A stretch of DNA of 64,000 nt, taken from the NCBI RefSeq assembly GCF_013390595.1, contig NZ_JACAWV010000008.1, positions 496,001 through 560,000 on the forward strand. The letters are read 5' to 3'. The notes under the pieces were generated by a model. The model did not search any database and was not told where the DNA came from. It saw nothing but the letters and a program-made list of their open reading frames with translations. The first letter of the stretch is position 1; each line of letters opens with the position of its first letter. This document shows positions 56,535 to 64,000 of this stretch, one piece after another. The stretch comes from Rhizobium sp. RM (GTDB lineage Bacteria > Pseudomonadota > Alphaproteobacteria > Rhizobiales > Rhizobiaceae). A program made the translations under genes and the position numbers.

Positions 56535-56681
56535 GGCGTCAGATCGAAGAGCGTACGCGCCTTCGCTTGACCGATGTTCACACTGATCTGGGTTGCGGCA
56601 AACGACGTTGTGCCCCCGCCCAGTATGATTTTCCCCGCAGGGTGATTTGCCAATAGCCCTGCCTTTGCCCGGTGTACGGCC

Positions 56682-56710
56682 AGCCCGGCCGCACCGGGCT
56701 TTTTTGTTTT
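56682..56710 (+). terminator. Intrinsic terminator after the DUF1127 gene
   Basis: AGCCCGG (56682-56688) pairs with CCGGGCT (56694-56700) around a 5-nt loop, followed by TTTTTGTTTT. It lies 148 nt after the DUF1127 stop, leaving a long 3' UTR with no other visible feature. Confidence 0.8.
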
Positions 56711-56743
56711 CAGTCGGCGCGGCCTAACACCGCGCCGCCCTCA

Positions 56744-58117
56744 TCAATACTGGTACTCGTCGAAAATCGGCAGGACTGAACCGTTCCAGCGGCCGTTGTA
56801 GAGCGACAGCAGGTCTTCAGCGAGCGTGGTTTTCTTGGCAAGAACCTCGTCGAGCGATGACAGGAAAACGCTTTCGTCCTGTCCGTCACCGTTCAGACGA
56901 TTGCGATTTTTCAGGCCGCGGCGAGAAATATCGACGACCTCGCGGGCAACGTCGAGGAGCGATTTTCCAGCGATCCCGGCATTCAGACCTTCGACCGGTA
57001 CGGCATCGCGCAGTGCGAGAACATCGTCGTAAGACCAGTCCGCTGTCAGAGCGTCTGCTGCCGAAAGAGCCTCGCGATCATAAAGAAGGCCAACCCAGAA
57101 AGCGGGCAGGGCGCAAATGCGGCGCCATGGCCCGCCATCGGCACCACGCATCTCCAGGAAACGCTTCAAACGTACGTCCGGGAAGAGCGTCGACAGATGG
57201 TTGGTCCAGTCACCCATGGTTGGTTGCCATTCGGCAACCTCGCCCTTCAATGCGCCGTTCATGAACTGGCGGAAGGTCACATGCGTGCAATCGTGATATT
57301 TGCCGTCGCGCACGATGAAGTACATCGGCACATCCAGCGCCCACTCCACGTAATCCTTGAAACCAAAGTCCGGCTTGAAGGTGAAGGGTAGAACGCCGGA
57401 ACGCTGGTTGTCGGTGTCGCGCCAGATATCGCCGCGCCAGGAGAGCAGACCATTCGGTTTGCCTTCTGTAAACGGTGAGGAAGCAAACAGTGCGGTTGCC
57501 AAAGATTGCAGCTTCATCGAAACCCGCATCTTCTGGCGCATGTCCTCTTCCGAGGAGAAGTCGAGGTTCACCTGAATGGTGCAGGTGCGGTACATCATGT
57601 CGAGACCCTTGGTCCCGACTTTCGGCATATAGCGCGTCATGATCGCGTAGCGCGATTTCGGCATGCGTGGTGTGTCTTCAAAGCTCCACAGAGGGCTGCC
57701 GCCAACGCCAAGGAAACGGATACCCATGGGTTCGGCGACCTCGCGCAGGGTCGCCAGATGCTGGTTCGATTCCTTGCAGGTCTGATGCAGGTTCTCAAGC
57801 GGTGCGCCCGAAAGTTCGAACTGACCACCGGGCTCGATGGAGATCGCGCCCATGCCATGCTGTTCGCCAAGGCCGATGATGTTTTCACCGTCCATGATCG
57901 GTTCCCAGCCGAGCTTCTCCTGCATGCCCTTCAAGAGGGCCGAAATGCTGGCATCGCCGAAATAGGGAACCGGCGTATTGTCCTTTCGGAAGAACGCGAA
58001 CTTTTCATGTTCGGTGCCAATGCGGAAGTCCGCTTCAGGTCTGCAGCCACCGGCCAGATAGTCAGTAAGCTCCTTGACGGAGGAGAGGGGTGTCTGGTCG
58101 GTCGTATCGCGTGCCAT
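56744..58117 (-). CDS. gshA: Glutamate-cysteine ligase GshA (plant/alphaproteobacterial type)
   Basis: This 457-residue enzyme makes gamma-glutamylcysteine, the first step of glutathione synthesis. It is of the GCS2 type, with RIGTEHEKFAFFRKDNTPVP, ISIEPGGQFELSGAPLENLH, MYRTCTIQVNLDFSSEEDMR and RGADGGPWRRICALPAFWVG. AAGGTAAGCC precedes the ATG. It is the third gene of a pit-rsmE-gshA run on the minus strand, though 129 nt separate it from rsmE. Full length, no missing motif noticed. Confidence 0.95.
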   Translation of the reverse strand: MARDTTDQTPLSSVKELTDYLAGGCRPEADFRIGTEHEKFAFFRKDNTPVPYFGDASISALLKGMQEKLGWEPIMDGENIIGLGEQHGMGAISIEPGGQFELSGAPLENLHQTCKESNQHLATLREVAEPMGIRFLGVGGSPLWSFEDTPRMPKSRYAIMTRYMPKVGTKGLDMMYRTCTIQVNLDFSSEEDMRQKMRVSMKLQSLATALFASSPFTEGKPNGLLSWRGDIWRDTDNQRSGVLPFTFKPDFGFKDYVEWALDVPMYFIVRDGKYHDCTHVTFRQFMNGALKGEVAEWQPTMGDWTNHLSTLFPDVRLKRFLEMRGADGGPWRRICALPAFWVGLLYDREALSAADALTADWSYDDVLALRDAVPVEGLNAGIAGKSLLDVAREVVDISRRGLKNRNRLNGDGQDESVFLSSLDEVLAKKTTLAEDLLSLYNGRWNGSVLPIFDEYQY

Positions 58118-58246
58118 GGCTTACCTTGTTATGCGGTCTCTGTTGCGGCGAGGCATATGATTGGCAGATAGGGCCGGATACTACGCCGAGGCAAATGAAT
58201 TTCTTTTAAAGATGGATGAAGCGCAAAATTCGCGCCCCGATGTCGG

Positions 58247-58984
58247 TTACTTCCAGTCGCCGATTGCCGCCTGGATAACGGCAAGAGCGGCGACTGCGGC
58301 CGTATCGGCCCTGAGGATTCGGGGCCCAAGCGGAATGGGCGTAATGAAACTCCTGGCGCGCAAAAGCTCTCGTTCCTCTTCCGAAAAACCGCCTTCCGGG
58401 CCAACCAGTAGTGCAAGCTTCTTCTCGGTGATGCCGCGAAGAATGGGAAGAGGGTTTTGACCGGCGTCGCCCTCATCGCAATAGATAATCCGCCGATCCT
58501 GACGCCATGTATCGAGCAAATCCTTGAGCTTCACGGGCTCAGCCACTTCGGCGATGGAGAGGATGCCGCATTGCTCGGCCGCCTCGATGGCGTTGGCACG
58601 GAGTTTTTCGGTGTTGTGGATTTTGCCCTGAACATGCTGCGTCATGACGGGCTGTAGCTGTCCCGCGCCCATTTCCACCGCTTTCTGCACGAGGTAGTCC
58701 ATCCGTCCGACTTTCAGCGGCGCGAACAGATAGTGCAGATCGGAAGGAGAGGGTTGCGGCCTTGTTTGCTCAGATGGTGTCAGAATGATTTTCTTGCGGC
58801 TGGGGAAAGAAACGGTGGCCTTCCATTCGCCATCGCGCCCGTTGAACAGCAGGATTTCGGAACCATCGCTCATTCGCAGCACATTGGCGAGGTAGTTGAA
58901 CTGTTCAGCATTCGCCTCGCACACCGCTTCAGCGTGTAACGGGACGTCGATAAACAGGCGTTGCATCCGGAAATTTGCGCGCAT
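58247..58984 (-). CDS. rsmE: 16S rRNA (uracil-1498-N3)-methyltransferase RsmE
   Basis: This 245-residue SPOUT-class methyltransferase has an N-terminal PUA-like RNA-binding part ([15 protein letters not shown]) and the SPOUT knot. The knot region includes [37 protein letters not shown] and [20 protein letters not shown]. These are the RsmE hallmark motifs. The start could be the first ATG or the one six codons later. It lies 18 nt after pit and is likely co-transcribed. Confidence 0.94.
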   Translation of the reverse strand: MRANFRMQRLFIDVPLHAEAVCEANAEQFNYLANVLRMSDGSEILLFNGRDGEWKATVSFPSRKKIILTPSEQTRPQPSPSDLHYLFAPLKVGRMDYLVQKAVEMGAGQLQPVMTQHVQGKIHNTEKLRANAIEAAEQCGILSIAEVAEPVKLKDLLDTWRQDRRIIYCDEGDAGQNPLPILRGITEKKLALLVGPEGGFSEEERELLRARSFITPIPLGPRILRADTAAVAALAVIQAAIGDWK

Positions 58985-59002
58985 GAGGGGTCTTCGGTTC
59001 TC

Positions 59003-60508
59003 TCAAATAAACAGGGTATACATAATCCAATACAGCAGGGCTGCAAGCAATGCGCTGGACGGAACCGTAATCAGCCAGGCCGCAATGATCGTCATGAAGT
59101 GCGAGCGCCTGACCAGATAACGGCGACGCACCTCTGACGGATTATCCTGAAATTTGTTGAATTTTCCGCCTGTGGCGATCGCGGAGTGAATGACTTCCTG
59201 TCGTCGCCTTGACGTGCGCGTGTACCATTCGCGGAAAAACCCGACGCCGAAAACAGCACCAATTGCCGTGTGCGTGGTGCTGACCGGGAGGCCGAAACGG
59301 GACGCTACAAGCACTGTCAGGGCCGTTGCCACAGAAACGCAGAATGCCCGCATGGGATTAAGCTTGGTAATCTGCTCGCCAACGAGGCGGATGAGGCGCG
59401 GACCGTAGAGAAGGATACCGCACGAAAGCCCGAATGCGCCGATCAGCATCACCCACAACGGCGCTCGCGCCGAGGTGCTGACGGCCTCGTCATGCACAGC
59501 GCGTACGATTGCCACCACCGGGCCGATGGAGTTGGAAATGTCGTTGGCACCATGGGCGAAGGACATCAACCCAGCGGCCAGAATGAGTGGCCACTGGAAA
59601 AGCGTCCTCAACGACTGGTTACGATTTTCCAGCCCTTCCGACTGCTTGCGAATGACGGGAACGCATATGCGCCAGGCAACGACGCCGGCGATTAGTCCCA
59701 GCCCACTCGCAGAGCCAAGCGATATATGGAAAATCTGCCGCAGACCGACCCATATCAGGTAGGCCGTAAAAACGCCTGTCATCATGCCGATCAGAACGGG
59801 AACCCAACGCCGTGCAGCGTCAATCTTTTCCTCGCGATAGATGATGAATTCCTTGATGAATGCGAGGATGGCGATGGCAATGGCGGCTGAGATGAACGGC
59901 GCAAACATCCATGCAAAGGCGATGCGGCTTAATGAAAGCCAATCGACTGCACTGACGCCATAAGCCGCCACGCCGGCTCCGGCGACACCGCCGACGACCG
60001 TGTGCGTGGTGGAGATCGGCGCCTTTGTCCAAGTCGAGACGTTGACGAGAAGGCCTGCTGCGAGAAGGGCCGACAGCATTGCCCAGGAGAAAGCCGTCCG
60101 GTCTGGAATGGTGTCGATGTTGATGATGCCACTGGAAATTGTCTCCACGACATTGCCGCCAGTGATCAGCGCGCCGGCAATTTCGCAAATGGCGGCGATA
60201 ACGAGGGCAATTCCAAGAGGCATCGCCTTGGCGCCAACGGCAGGACCGACATTGTTCGTCACGTCGTTCGCGCCGATGTTGATCGCCATATAGGCGCCAA
60301 CCATCACGCCGGCGATGATGATAAAGGCGTTGGGATCACCGGTGACGAAGGTGCTGGCGAAAAACGCCGCCAGGACAACAAACATGAAGCCCGCACCAAC
60401 GCCGGCCATTTGCCGGGTCACGTGCAGGGTCGCCTCTTCGACGCGAGTGATCTTGTCGAGATCCTTGTCGAGAGTCGGTTTCATGTTCGATGGCGGTTTT
60501 GTTGCCAT
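59003..60508 (-). CDS. pit: Inorganic phosphate transporter Pit
   Basis: This 501-residue PiT-family membrane transporter (about 10-12 TM segments) has the duplicated signatures NIGANDVTNNVGPAVGAKAM and SFAHGANDISNSIGPVVAIV. The STTHTVVGGVAGAGVAAYG and STTHTAIGAVFGVGFFREW motifs are also present. It imports Pi or metal-phosphate with H+. GAGGTCTGA precedes the ATG. Unlike the S. meliloti orfA-pit pair, no DUF47 (orfA) gene precedes it, and I see no Pho box in the 150-nt upstream gap. Confidence 0.94.
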   Translation of the reverse strand: MATKPPSNMKPTLDKDLDKITRVEEATLHVTRQMAGVGAGFMFVVLAAFFASTFVTGDPNAFIIIAGVMVGAYMAINIGANDVTNNVGPAVGAKAMPLGIALVIAAICEIAGALITGGNVVETISSGIINIDTIPDRTAFSWAMLSALLAAGLLVNVSTWTKAPISTTHTVVGGVAGAGVAAYGVSAVDWLSLSRIAFAWMFAPFISAAIAIAILAFIKEFIIYREEKIDAARRWVPVLIGMMTGVFTAYLIWVGLRQIFHISLGSASGLGLIAGVVAWRICVPVIRKQSEGLENRNQSLRTLFQWPLILAAGLMSFAHGANDISNSIGPVVAIVRAVHDEAVSTSARAPLWVMLIGAFGLSCGILLYGPRLIRLVGEQITKLNPMRAFCVSVATALTVLVASRFGLPVSTTHTAIGAVFGVGFFREWYTRTSRRRQEVIHSAIATGGKFNKFQDNPSEVRRRYLVRRSHFMTIIAAWLITVPSSALLAALLYWIMYTLFI

Positions 60509-60658
60509 TCAGACCTCGGTTGCCAGAATTCCTTTTCGTCCGGCAGTTTTGCGGGCTGAAGGTAAGATACAGGAGGATTGTTCCATCTCTTAGGGCCTTG
60601 GGAAAAGAAAGGCCAGAGAGACAGCTTCGTGAAGGTTGGCAGTTTTCAGGTGATGAGG

Positions 60659-61138
60659 CTATTTCGATTGCGTCATCTGTTGGCCGAAAGTCTGCATCAA
60701 TGCTTTCAGCTCCGGCTCGTTGACGCGCAACGCAGCTTCCTCAGGCGTGACCCACTCCAGGGTGCGACTGCCTTTCTCACGGAAATCGTCTGCAAGTTCG
60801 GCCACTTCGAGCAGATGCACCTGAACGCGGCACTGCACGTTCACGCCGCTATTGAGCTTTTTCCGATACTCATAGAACCCGAATGGCGACTTTTTGGCCT
60901 TGCCGCGAACGCCAGCTTCTTCGAAGGCTTCCTGTTCGGCGACAGCGTGCGCTTTTTTTCCACCCATGGGCCAACCCTTGGGAATGACCCAGCGTCCGGT
61001 ATCACGGCTTGTCAGCAGGAGAACGTCCGGTGTGGCGCGCTTGTCAGAGAAACGATAGCAAAGCGCAGCATATTGCTGCCGCGGTGGTCTGCGGAGCATC
61101 AAGCTGACTTCTGTTGCCAATCGATCCAATATGTTCAA
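60659..61138 (-). CDS. Nudix hydrolase
   Basis: This 159-residue Nudix protein has PKGWPMGGKKAHAVAEQEAF followed by EEAG. Aligned to the box GX5EX7REUXEEXGU, Gly55, Glu70, Glu73, Glu74 and Gly76 are kept. The first Glu is Lys61 and the Arg is Gln69. Metal-binding glutamates remain, so activity is plausible. This pattern resembles diphosphoinositol polyphosphate/diadenosine-type Nudix members. AAGGGTTGAAC precedes the ATG. Substrate unknown. Confidence 0.87.
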   Translation of the reverse strand: MNILDRLATEVSLMLRRPPRQQYAALCYRFSDKRATPDVLLLTSRDTGRWVIPKGWPMGGKKAHAVAEQEAFEEAGVRGKAKKSPFGFYEYRKKLNSGVNVQCRVQVHLLEVAELADDFREKGSRTLEWVTPEEAALRVNEPELKALMQTFGQQMTQSK

Positions 61139-61307
61139 CCCTTGAGAACCTCTCTCTATTAACGTGCGTAAATACTAATATAAGGTGTTTGCGGCCAGGT
61201 CCAATGGTGTCCCTGATCGCAATACACGCCTGATTCGATATTGTCTTATTGCTTTTAGGCACCGTCAATATAGACGGGCTTTATACATGCGCTGAAATTA
61301 GCGCTGC

Positions 61308-62069
61308 CTAGCGATTGTGCAAACCCCAGTGTTGCAGTCCGTCGATCACACCATCAGCTTCGGCTTTTCCGGAGAGAAAGACGCTGTCCATCGTCGGTGC
61401 GAGTGCACGCAGTTCCGGAAGGGCATTGTCGACCACAATGCCTCGCACACCGCTCAATTCGAACATGGCGCGGTCATTGCCGGTATCGCCGGCGACAGCC
61501 GTTTCGCTCAGGTCGATGCCGAGCCGATGGCAGAGCCAGCTTATGGCGGCGCCCTTGTCTGCTGCTCTCGGCAGGATATCGAGGTCGCGACTGCTGGAAT
61601 AGACGACCCGGGCGTCAACGCCTGCTCGTGCCAGTGCGGTTTCGACGTCACGAAGTGCCTGTTCATCTGCATCGTGTAAAAACCAGCTCGATTTCAGGCC
61701 GTGCTGGTACCGGTCGGGCTGCATGGTCACGCCGGATATCCGGGTCATGACGCTTTCTATCGCGTTCGCATCGAAGCCGCTGCCAAGCGATTTGGTATAA
61801 GCCGTCTCCAGATCCGCTTGGTCGCGGGTGTGTAACATGGTGCCCACCCCGCCAAGGATGTAGTCGGGGCGGGGCAACGGCACGTCTTCAATCAAGGCCA
61901 GTTGATCATCGATCAACCTGCCGCTGTTGAAAACCAGGAGCGGTCGCGTTTCGTCCGGCAGCGAATACCAGAAATCGCGGAAACGCCGTGTCGCGTCATT
62001 GTTGCCAACGACGGTTCCGTCGAGATCGGTGGAAAAAAGGCGCAGCGGTCTCAATCGCCGTCGTTCCAT
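61308..62069 (-). CDS. mfppB: Mannosylfructose-6-phosphate phosphatase MfppB
   Basis: This 253-residue HAD-IIB phosphatase of the sucrose-phosphatase type has the nucleophile motif LFSTDLDGTVVGN (about 11-23), NSGR motif II (LLVFNSGRLIDDQ) and the Lys in RAADKGAAISWL. The acidic motif is AVAGDTGNDRAMFE. It dephosphorylates mannosylfructose-6-phosphate to the non-reducing disaccharide. The start overlaps the mfpsA end by 19 nt, implying coupled translation. The pair matches the A. fabrum mannosylfructose locus. Confidence 0.9.
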   Translation of the reverse strand: MERRRLRPLRLFSTDLDGTVVGNNDATRRFRDFWYSLPDETRPLLVFNSGRLIDDQLALIEDVPLPRPDYILGGVGTMLHTRDQADLETAYTKSLGSGFDANAIESVMTRISGVTMQPDRYQHGLKSSWFLHDADEQALRDVETALARAGVDARVVYSSSRDLDILPRAADKGAAISWLCHRLGIDLSETAVAGDTGNDRAMFELSGVRGIVVDNALPELRALAPTMDSVFLSGKAEADGVIDGLQHWGLHNR

Positions 62070-63388
62070 GGTTCGGCCCAGTCGGATTCTTCCAGCACGG
62101 GCATCATTGTCCTGCCTTCGACCAGTGCCAGCAACTGCTGGGCAATACCAGTCCAGGTGAACAGACTGCGAGCCTTGTGCGCGCCCATACGGGAAAGCCT
62201 GCCATAAAGCCGCTCATGCTTGAATGGCTTCATCATGGTAATGCCGAGATCTTCCTTGTCGAAAGGATCGGCAAACAGTGCGTGACGACCATAGCTGATG
62301 GCGCGGAAAAGGCCGCCATGGATGGTCACGACAGTTGGTGTGCCGCTGGCCATGGCTTCGATCGCCGTCATGCCGAACGGTTCGTAGCGGCTCGAGAGCA
62401 CGAACAAATCCGCTGCGCGGTACATGTCCGGCAGGTCTTCGTCCGATACGTAACCGGAGAAGGCGACCCTGTCTTCAAGCCCAAGCGATTTCACGCGCTC
62501 CTTAAGCTGATTGAGGATCGTCGTTTCCTGCTCGTCCATATTCTCGCCGCCGACGGCGAGATGAAGGCGGGCCTCGGGCTCGCGTTGCGCCAGAACCGAA
62601 AAGCCGTCGATCAGCAGATCGTAACCTTTGTTGGTGGCAAGGCGTCCAAGTGCCAGAACGGTTTTACCTTCAAAGCCGAAACGCTGACGGATCATCTGGC
62701 GAGAGGCGTCCGACACCGGGAAGAAGCGGTTGTCGTCGTAGCCTGGCGGAATCATATGTATATGTTTGCGCTTGAGGCCGTAATCCTCGATCAGAACATC
62801 CAATTGAACCGGCGTCGTCGCAATCACCATGTCGCAGCTACGATAGATGATGAGTTCGTGCTGGATGCGCTCCTTGAAATTGAACTCCAGTTCGAACGTG
62901 TCGGCCTTTTCAGGATAGTCCGTCTCCATCTGGCGTTTTTTCCAGATGCCGATCGAATGCGGCGTATGCAGATGCGGGATTTTCAGGGCTTCAGACAGGC
63001 GCTGACCGGCAACGCCGGCGTCCCAGTAATGGCTGTTGATGAACGAGTAGGTCAGATCATTTTTTTTGATGAAGCGCAGTGCGTTCTCGCACCATTCCAT
63101 CAGATGTCGGTGCAGATATTCTTTCGGGATGAAATCGCGCCCCCCGCAGGGAATGCGTACAACGCGAACACGATCATCCACCTCGTCAAATTCCGGCTGG
63201 TCCTCGAAGCGGCGGGTGAAAAGGTCGACCTTGTAGCCGAGTTGTCCAAGCTTGCGCGCGAGTTCGAGGACATAAACAACCTGTCCTCCGGTATCGGCAG
63301 CTCCCAGAGGCGGGTGCGCGGCGACATAGCCATGCGTCGATATGAGAGCTATCCGCGGATAGCGTTCAGTTTCGCTCGTGGTCGTCAT
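62051..63388 (-). CDS. mfpsA: Mannosylfructose-phosphate synthase MfpsA
   Basis: This 445-residue GT4 glycosyltransferase transfers mannose from GDP-mannose to fructose-6-phosphate. The N-terminal ISTHGYVAAHPPLGAADTGG and VVYVLELARKLGQLGYKVD resemble sucrose-phosphate synthase. The C-terminal EX7E motif is SRYEPFGMTAIEAMASGTPT. The start is uncertain: the ATG at 63388 is used, ATG 63397 and TTG 63415 are alternatives, and none has a strong ribosome site. Upstream is an AT-rich 112-nt gap. The product is an osmoprotectant in Agrobacterium. Confidence 0.9.
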   Translation of the reverse strand: MTTTSETERYPRIALISTHGYVAAHPPLGAADTGGQVVYVLELARKLGQLGYKVDLFTRRFEDQPEFDEVDDRVRVVRIPCGGRDFIPKEYLHRHLMEWCENALRFIKKNDLTYSFINSHYWDAGVAGQRLSEALKIPHLHTPHSIGIWKKRQMETDYPEKADTFELEFNFKERIQHELIIYRSCDMVIATTPVQLDVLIEDYGLKRKHIHMIPPGYDDNRFFPVSDASRQMIRQRFGFEGKTVLALGRLATNKGYDLLIDGFSVLAQREPEARLHLAVGGENMDEQETTILNQLKERVKSLGLEDRVAFSGYVSDEDLPDMYRAADLFVLSSRYEPFGMTAIEAMASGTPTVVTIHGGLFRAISYGRHALFADPFDKEDLGITMMKPFKHERLYGRLSRMGAHKARSLFTWTGIAQQLLALVEGRTMMPVLEESDWAEPWNDGD

Positions 63389-63500
63389 GGGTCCCATCTT
63401 GGTAAATTTTTTCAATCAACCAGATAAAAATGCCCCTTGATCGGAAAGGTTCCAAATAAAAATGAATAAAAAATTTGCTGACAGCGCGGTTGCGCGTTTT

Positions 63501-64000
63501 TTAAGCGTTGCGGTGTATCTGCCTCAAACGTGAGATCCGGTCCCATTCTTTCGCCTGATGCGCCTTGGCCGTTGTTTCGACAATGAAATCGATGTGTGCT
63601 TCCGCTGCGGCGCGGGCCGCCGCCGCGTCGCTTCTGGAGATTGCCTCCTGAATGGCGATGTGCTGCTGCAACACGGTATCATGCGCACCGGGGAGCGAGA
63701 AAATGAGATGGCGGTTATAGAAGATGTCGTCGCTCAGCAGACGGTAACAGGAGCGGAGCGTGTGCATCAAAACGATGTTATGGGCGGCCTCGCCAATGGC
63801 GTTGTGAAACTCCACATCACTTGCCAGTTCATCTTCAAACCTGCCGGTCATATGCGCTTCCCGCATGGTTTCGATGATTGCGGCAAGATTGCTCTTGTCC
63901 GGCTCGGTCGCGCGCTGCGCAGCGAGTTCGGCAGCCATGCCTTCGATGTACCGACGATATTCAAGGAAATCACGCGTTGCGCGACTGTGGCGCGTGATCA
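63501..64000 (-). CDS. FadR/FCD-type GntR-family regulator (5' end missing)
   Basis: Only the ligand-binding part is present. The frame stays open past 64000, and the upstream codons read RDFLEYRRYIEG, a typical FCD-domain start. The metal-binding FCD pattern is visible as ASDVEFHNAIGEAAHN, with further histidines in QQHIAIQEAI and AEAHIDFIVE. The N-terminal winged HTH lies outside the window. The ATG at 63938 is internal. Relatives (LldR, GlcC, PdhR type) sense organic acids. It is upstream of mfpsA on the same strand, but regulation of mfpsA is not shown. Confidence 0.85.
   Translation of the reverse strand, partial: ITRHSRATRDFLEYRRYIEGMAAELAAQRATEPDKSNLAAIIETMREAHMTGRFEDELASDVEFHNAIGEAAHNIVLMHTLRSCYRLLSDDIFYNRHLIFSLPGAHDTVLQQHIAIQEAISRSDAAAARAAAEAHIDFIVETTAKAHQAKEWDRISRLRQIHRNA

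Noticed and set aside
61988-63427. 479-residue ORF antisense to mfpsA and mfppB
   Set aside because: Spans both genes on the opposite strand with no domain; a frame shadow.

Overview
The window reads as chromosomal core sequence from an Agrobacterium/Rhizobium-group alphaproteobacterium. Support comes from the FlaF/FlbT flagellar module, the agl alpha-glucoside operon with an AglR-type LacI repressor, the zwf-pgl-edd order, a PdhS-family cell-cycle kinase, a tRNA-His of the divergent alphaproteobacterial type, and the mannosylfructose pair mfpsA-mfppB, which is characterised in Agrobacterium fabrum. The gene order closely resembles the part of the A. fabrum circular chromosome that I remember holding pdhS1 and mfpsA/mfppB. 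I see no transposase, prophage, CRISPR array or rRNA.

Layout. Positions 1-8.3 kb hold the tail of a flagellar operon on +: flgK(3' end)-flgL-flaF-flbT-flgD-fliQ-flhA-fliR, then four less studied genes that look like FliJ-like, FlgJ rod-binding, FlgN-like and membrane-anchored proteins. At 8.5-11 kb lie a WecG/TagA-like protein and a GumC/Wzz-like chain-length protein. folD follows, then convergent aglR and the divergent aglEFGAK operon (12-19.8 kb). At 20-26 kb are a small PilZ-like gene, a Tat-exported UshA-type nucleotidase and the Entner-Doudoroff/pentose phosphate operon zwf-pgl-edd (-). At 26-30 kb are puuA/puuB-like polyamine genes (-) and a BaiN-family flavoprotein. At 30.3-35 kb are small genes, a LysR regulator, aceA and a divergent RamB-like regulator. 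At 35-39 kb is potFGHI. At 39.5-45 kb are an orphan iron-type ABC permease and pdhS1 (-). At 45-56.5 kb are tRNA-His, a ppx/gppA-like gene, rlmE, an MFS exporter, a metallo-beta-lactamase-fold protein, guaB, a MAPEG protein, an alcohol dehydrogenase, a dienelactone-hydrolase-like protein, a LysR regulator and a DUF1127 protein. At 56.7-64 kb, all on -, are gshA, rsmE, pit, a Nudix gene, mfppB, mfpsA and the 3' part of an FCD-type GntR regulator.

How the parts connect. Sugar uptake (agl) feeds zwf-pgl-edd. pot and puu genes cover putrescine import and gamma-glutamylation. aceA with the RamB-like regulator covers acetate/C2 metabolism. mfpsA/mfppB make an osmoprotectant.

The strongest non-coding signal is a set of three perfect TTAA-N7-TTAA (CtrA-type) sites. 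All are intergenic: one before pdhS1, one before a candidate terminator-ended small RNA after potI, and one before a 44-residue membrane ORF. Other notable non-coding signals are two AglR-type operators, a multi-hairpin terminator/attenuator between potF and potG, and a TGTAAA array between aceA and its regulator. Start codons were chosen by eye from ribosome binding sites and family lengths. No database search was run.
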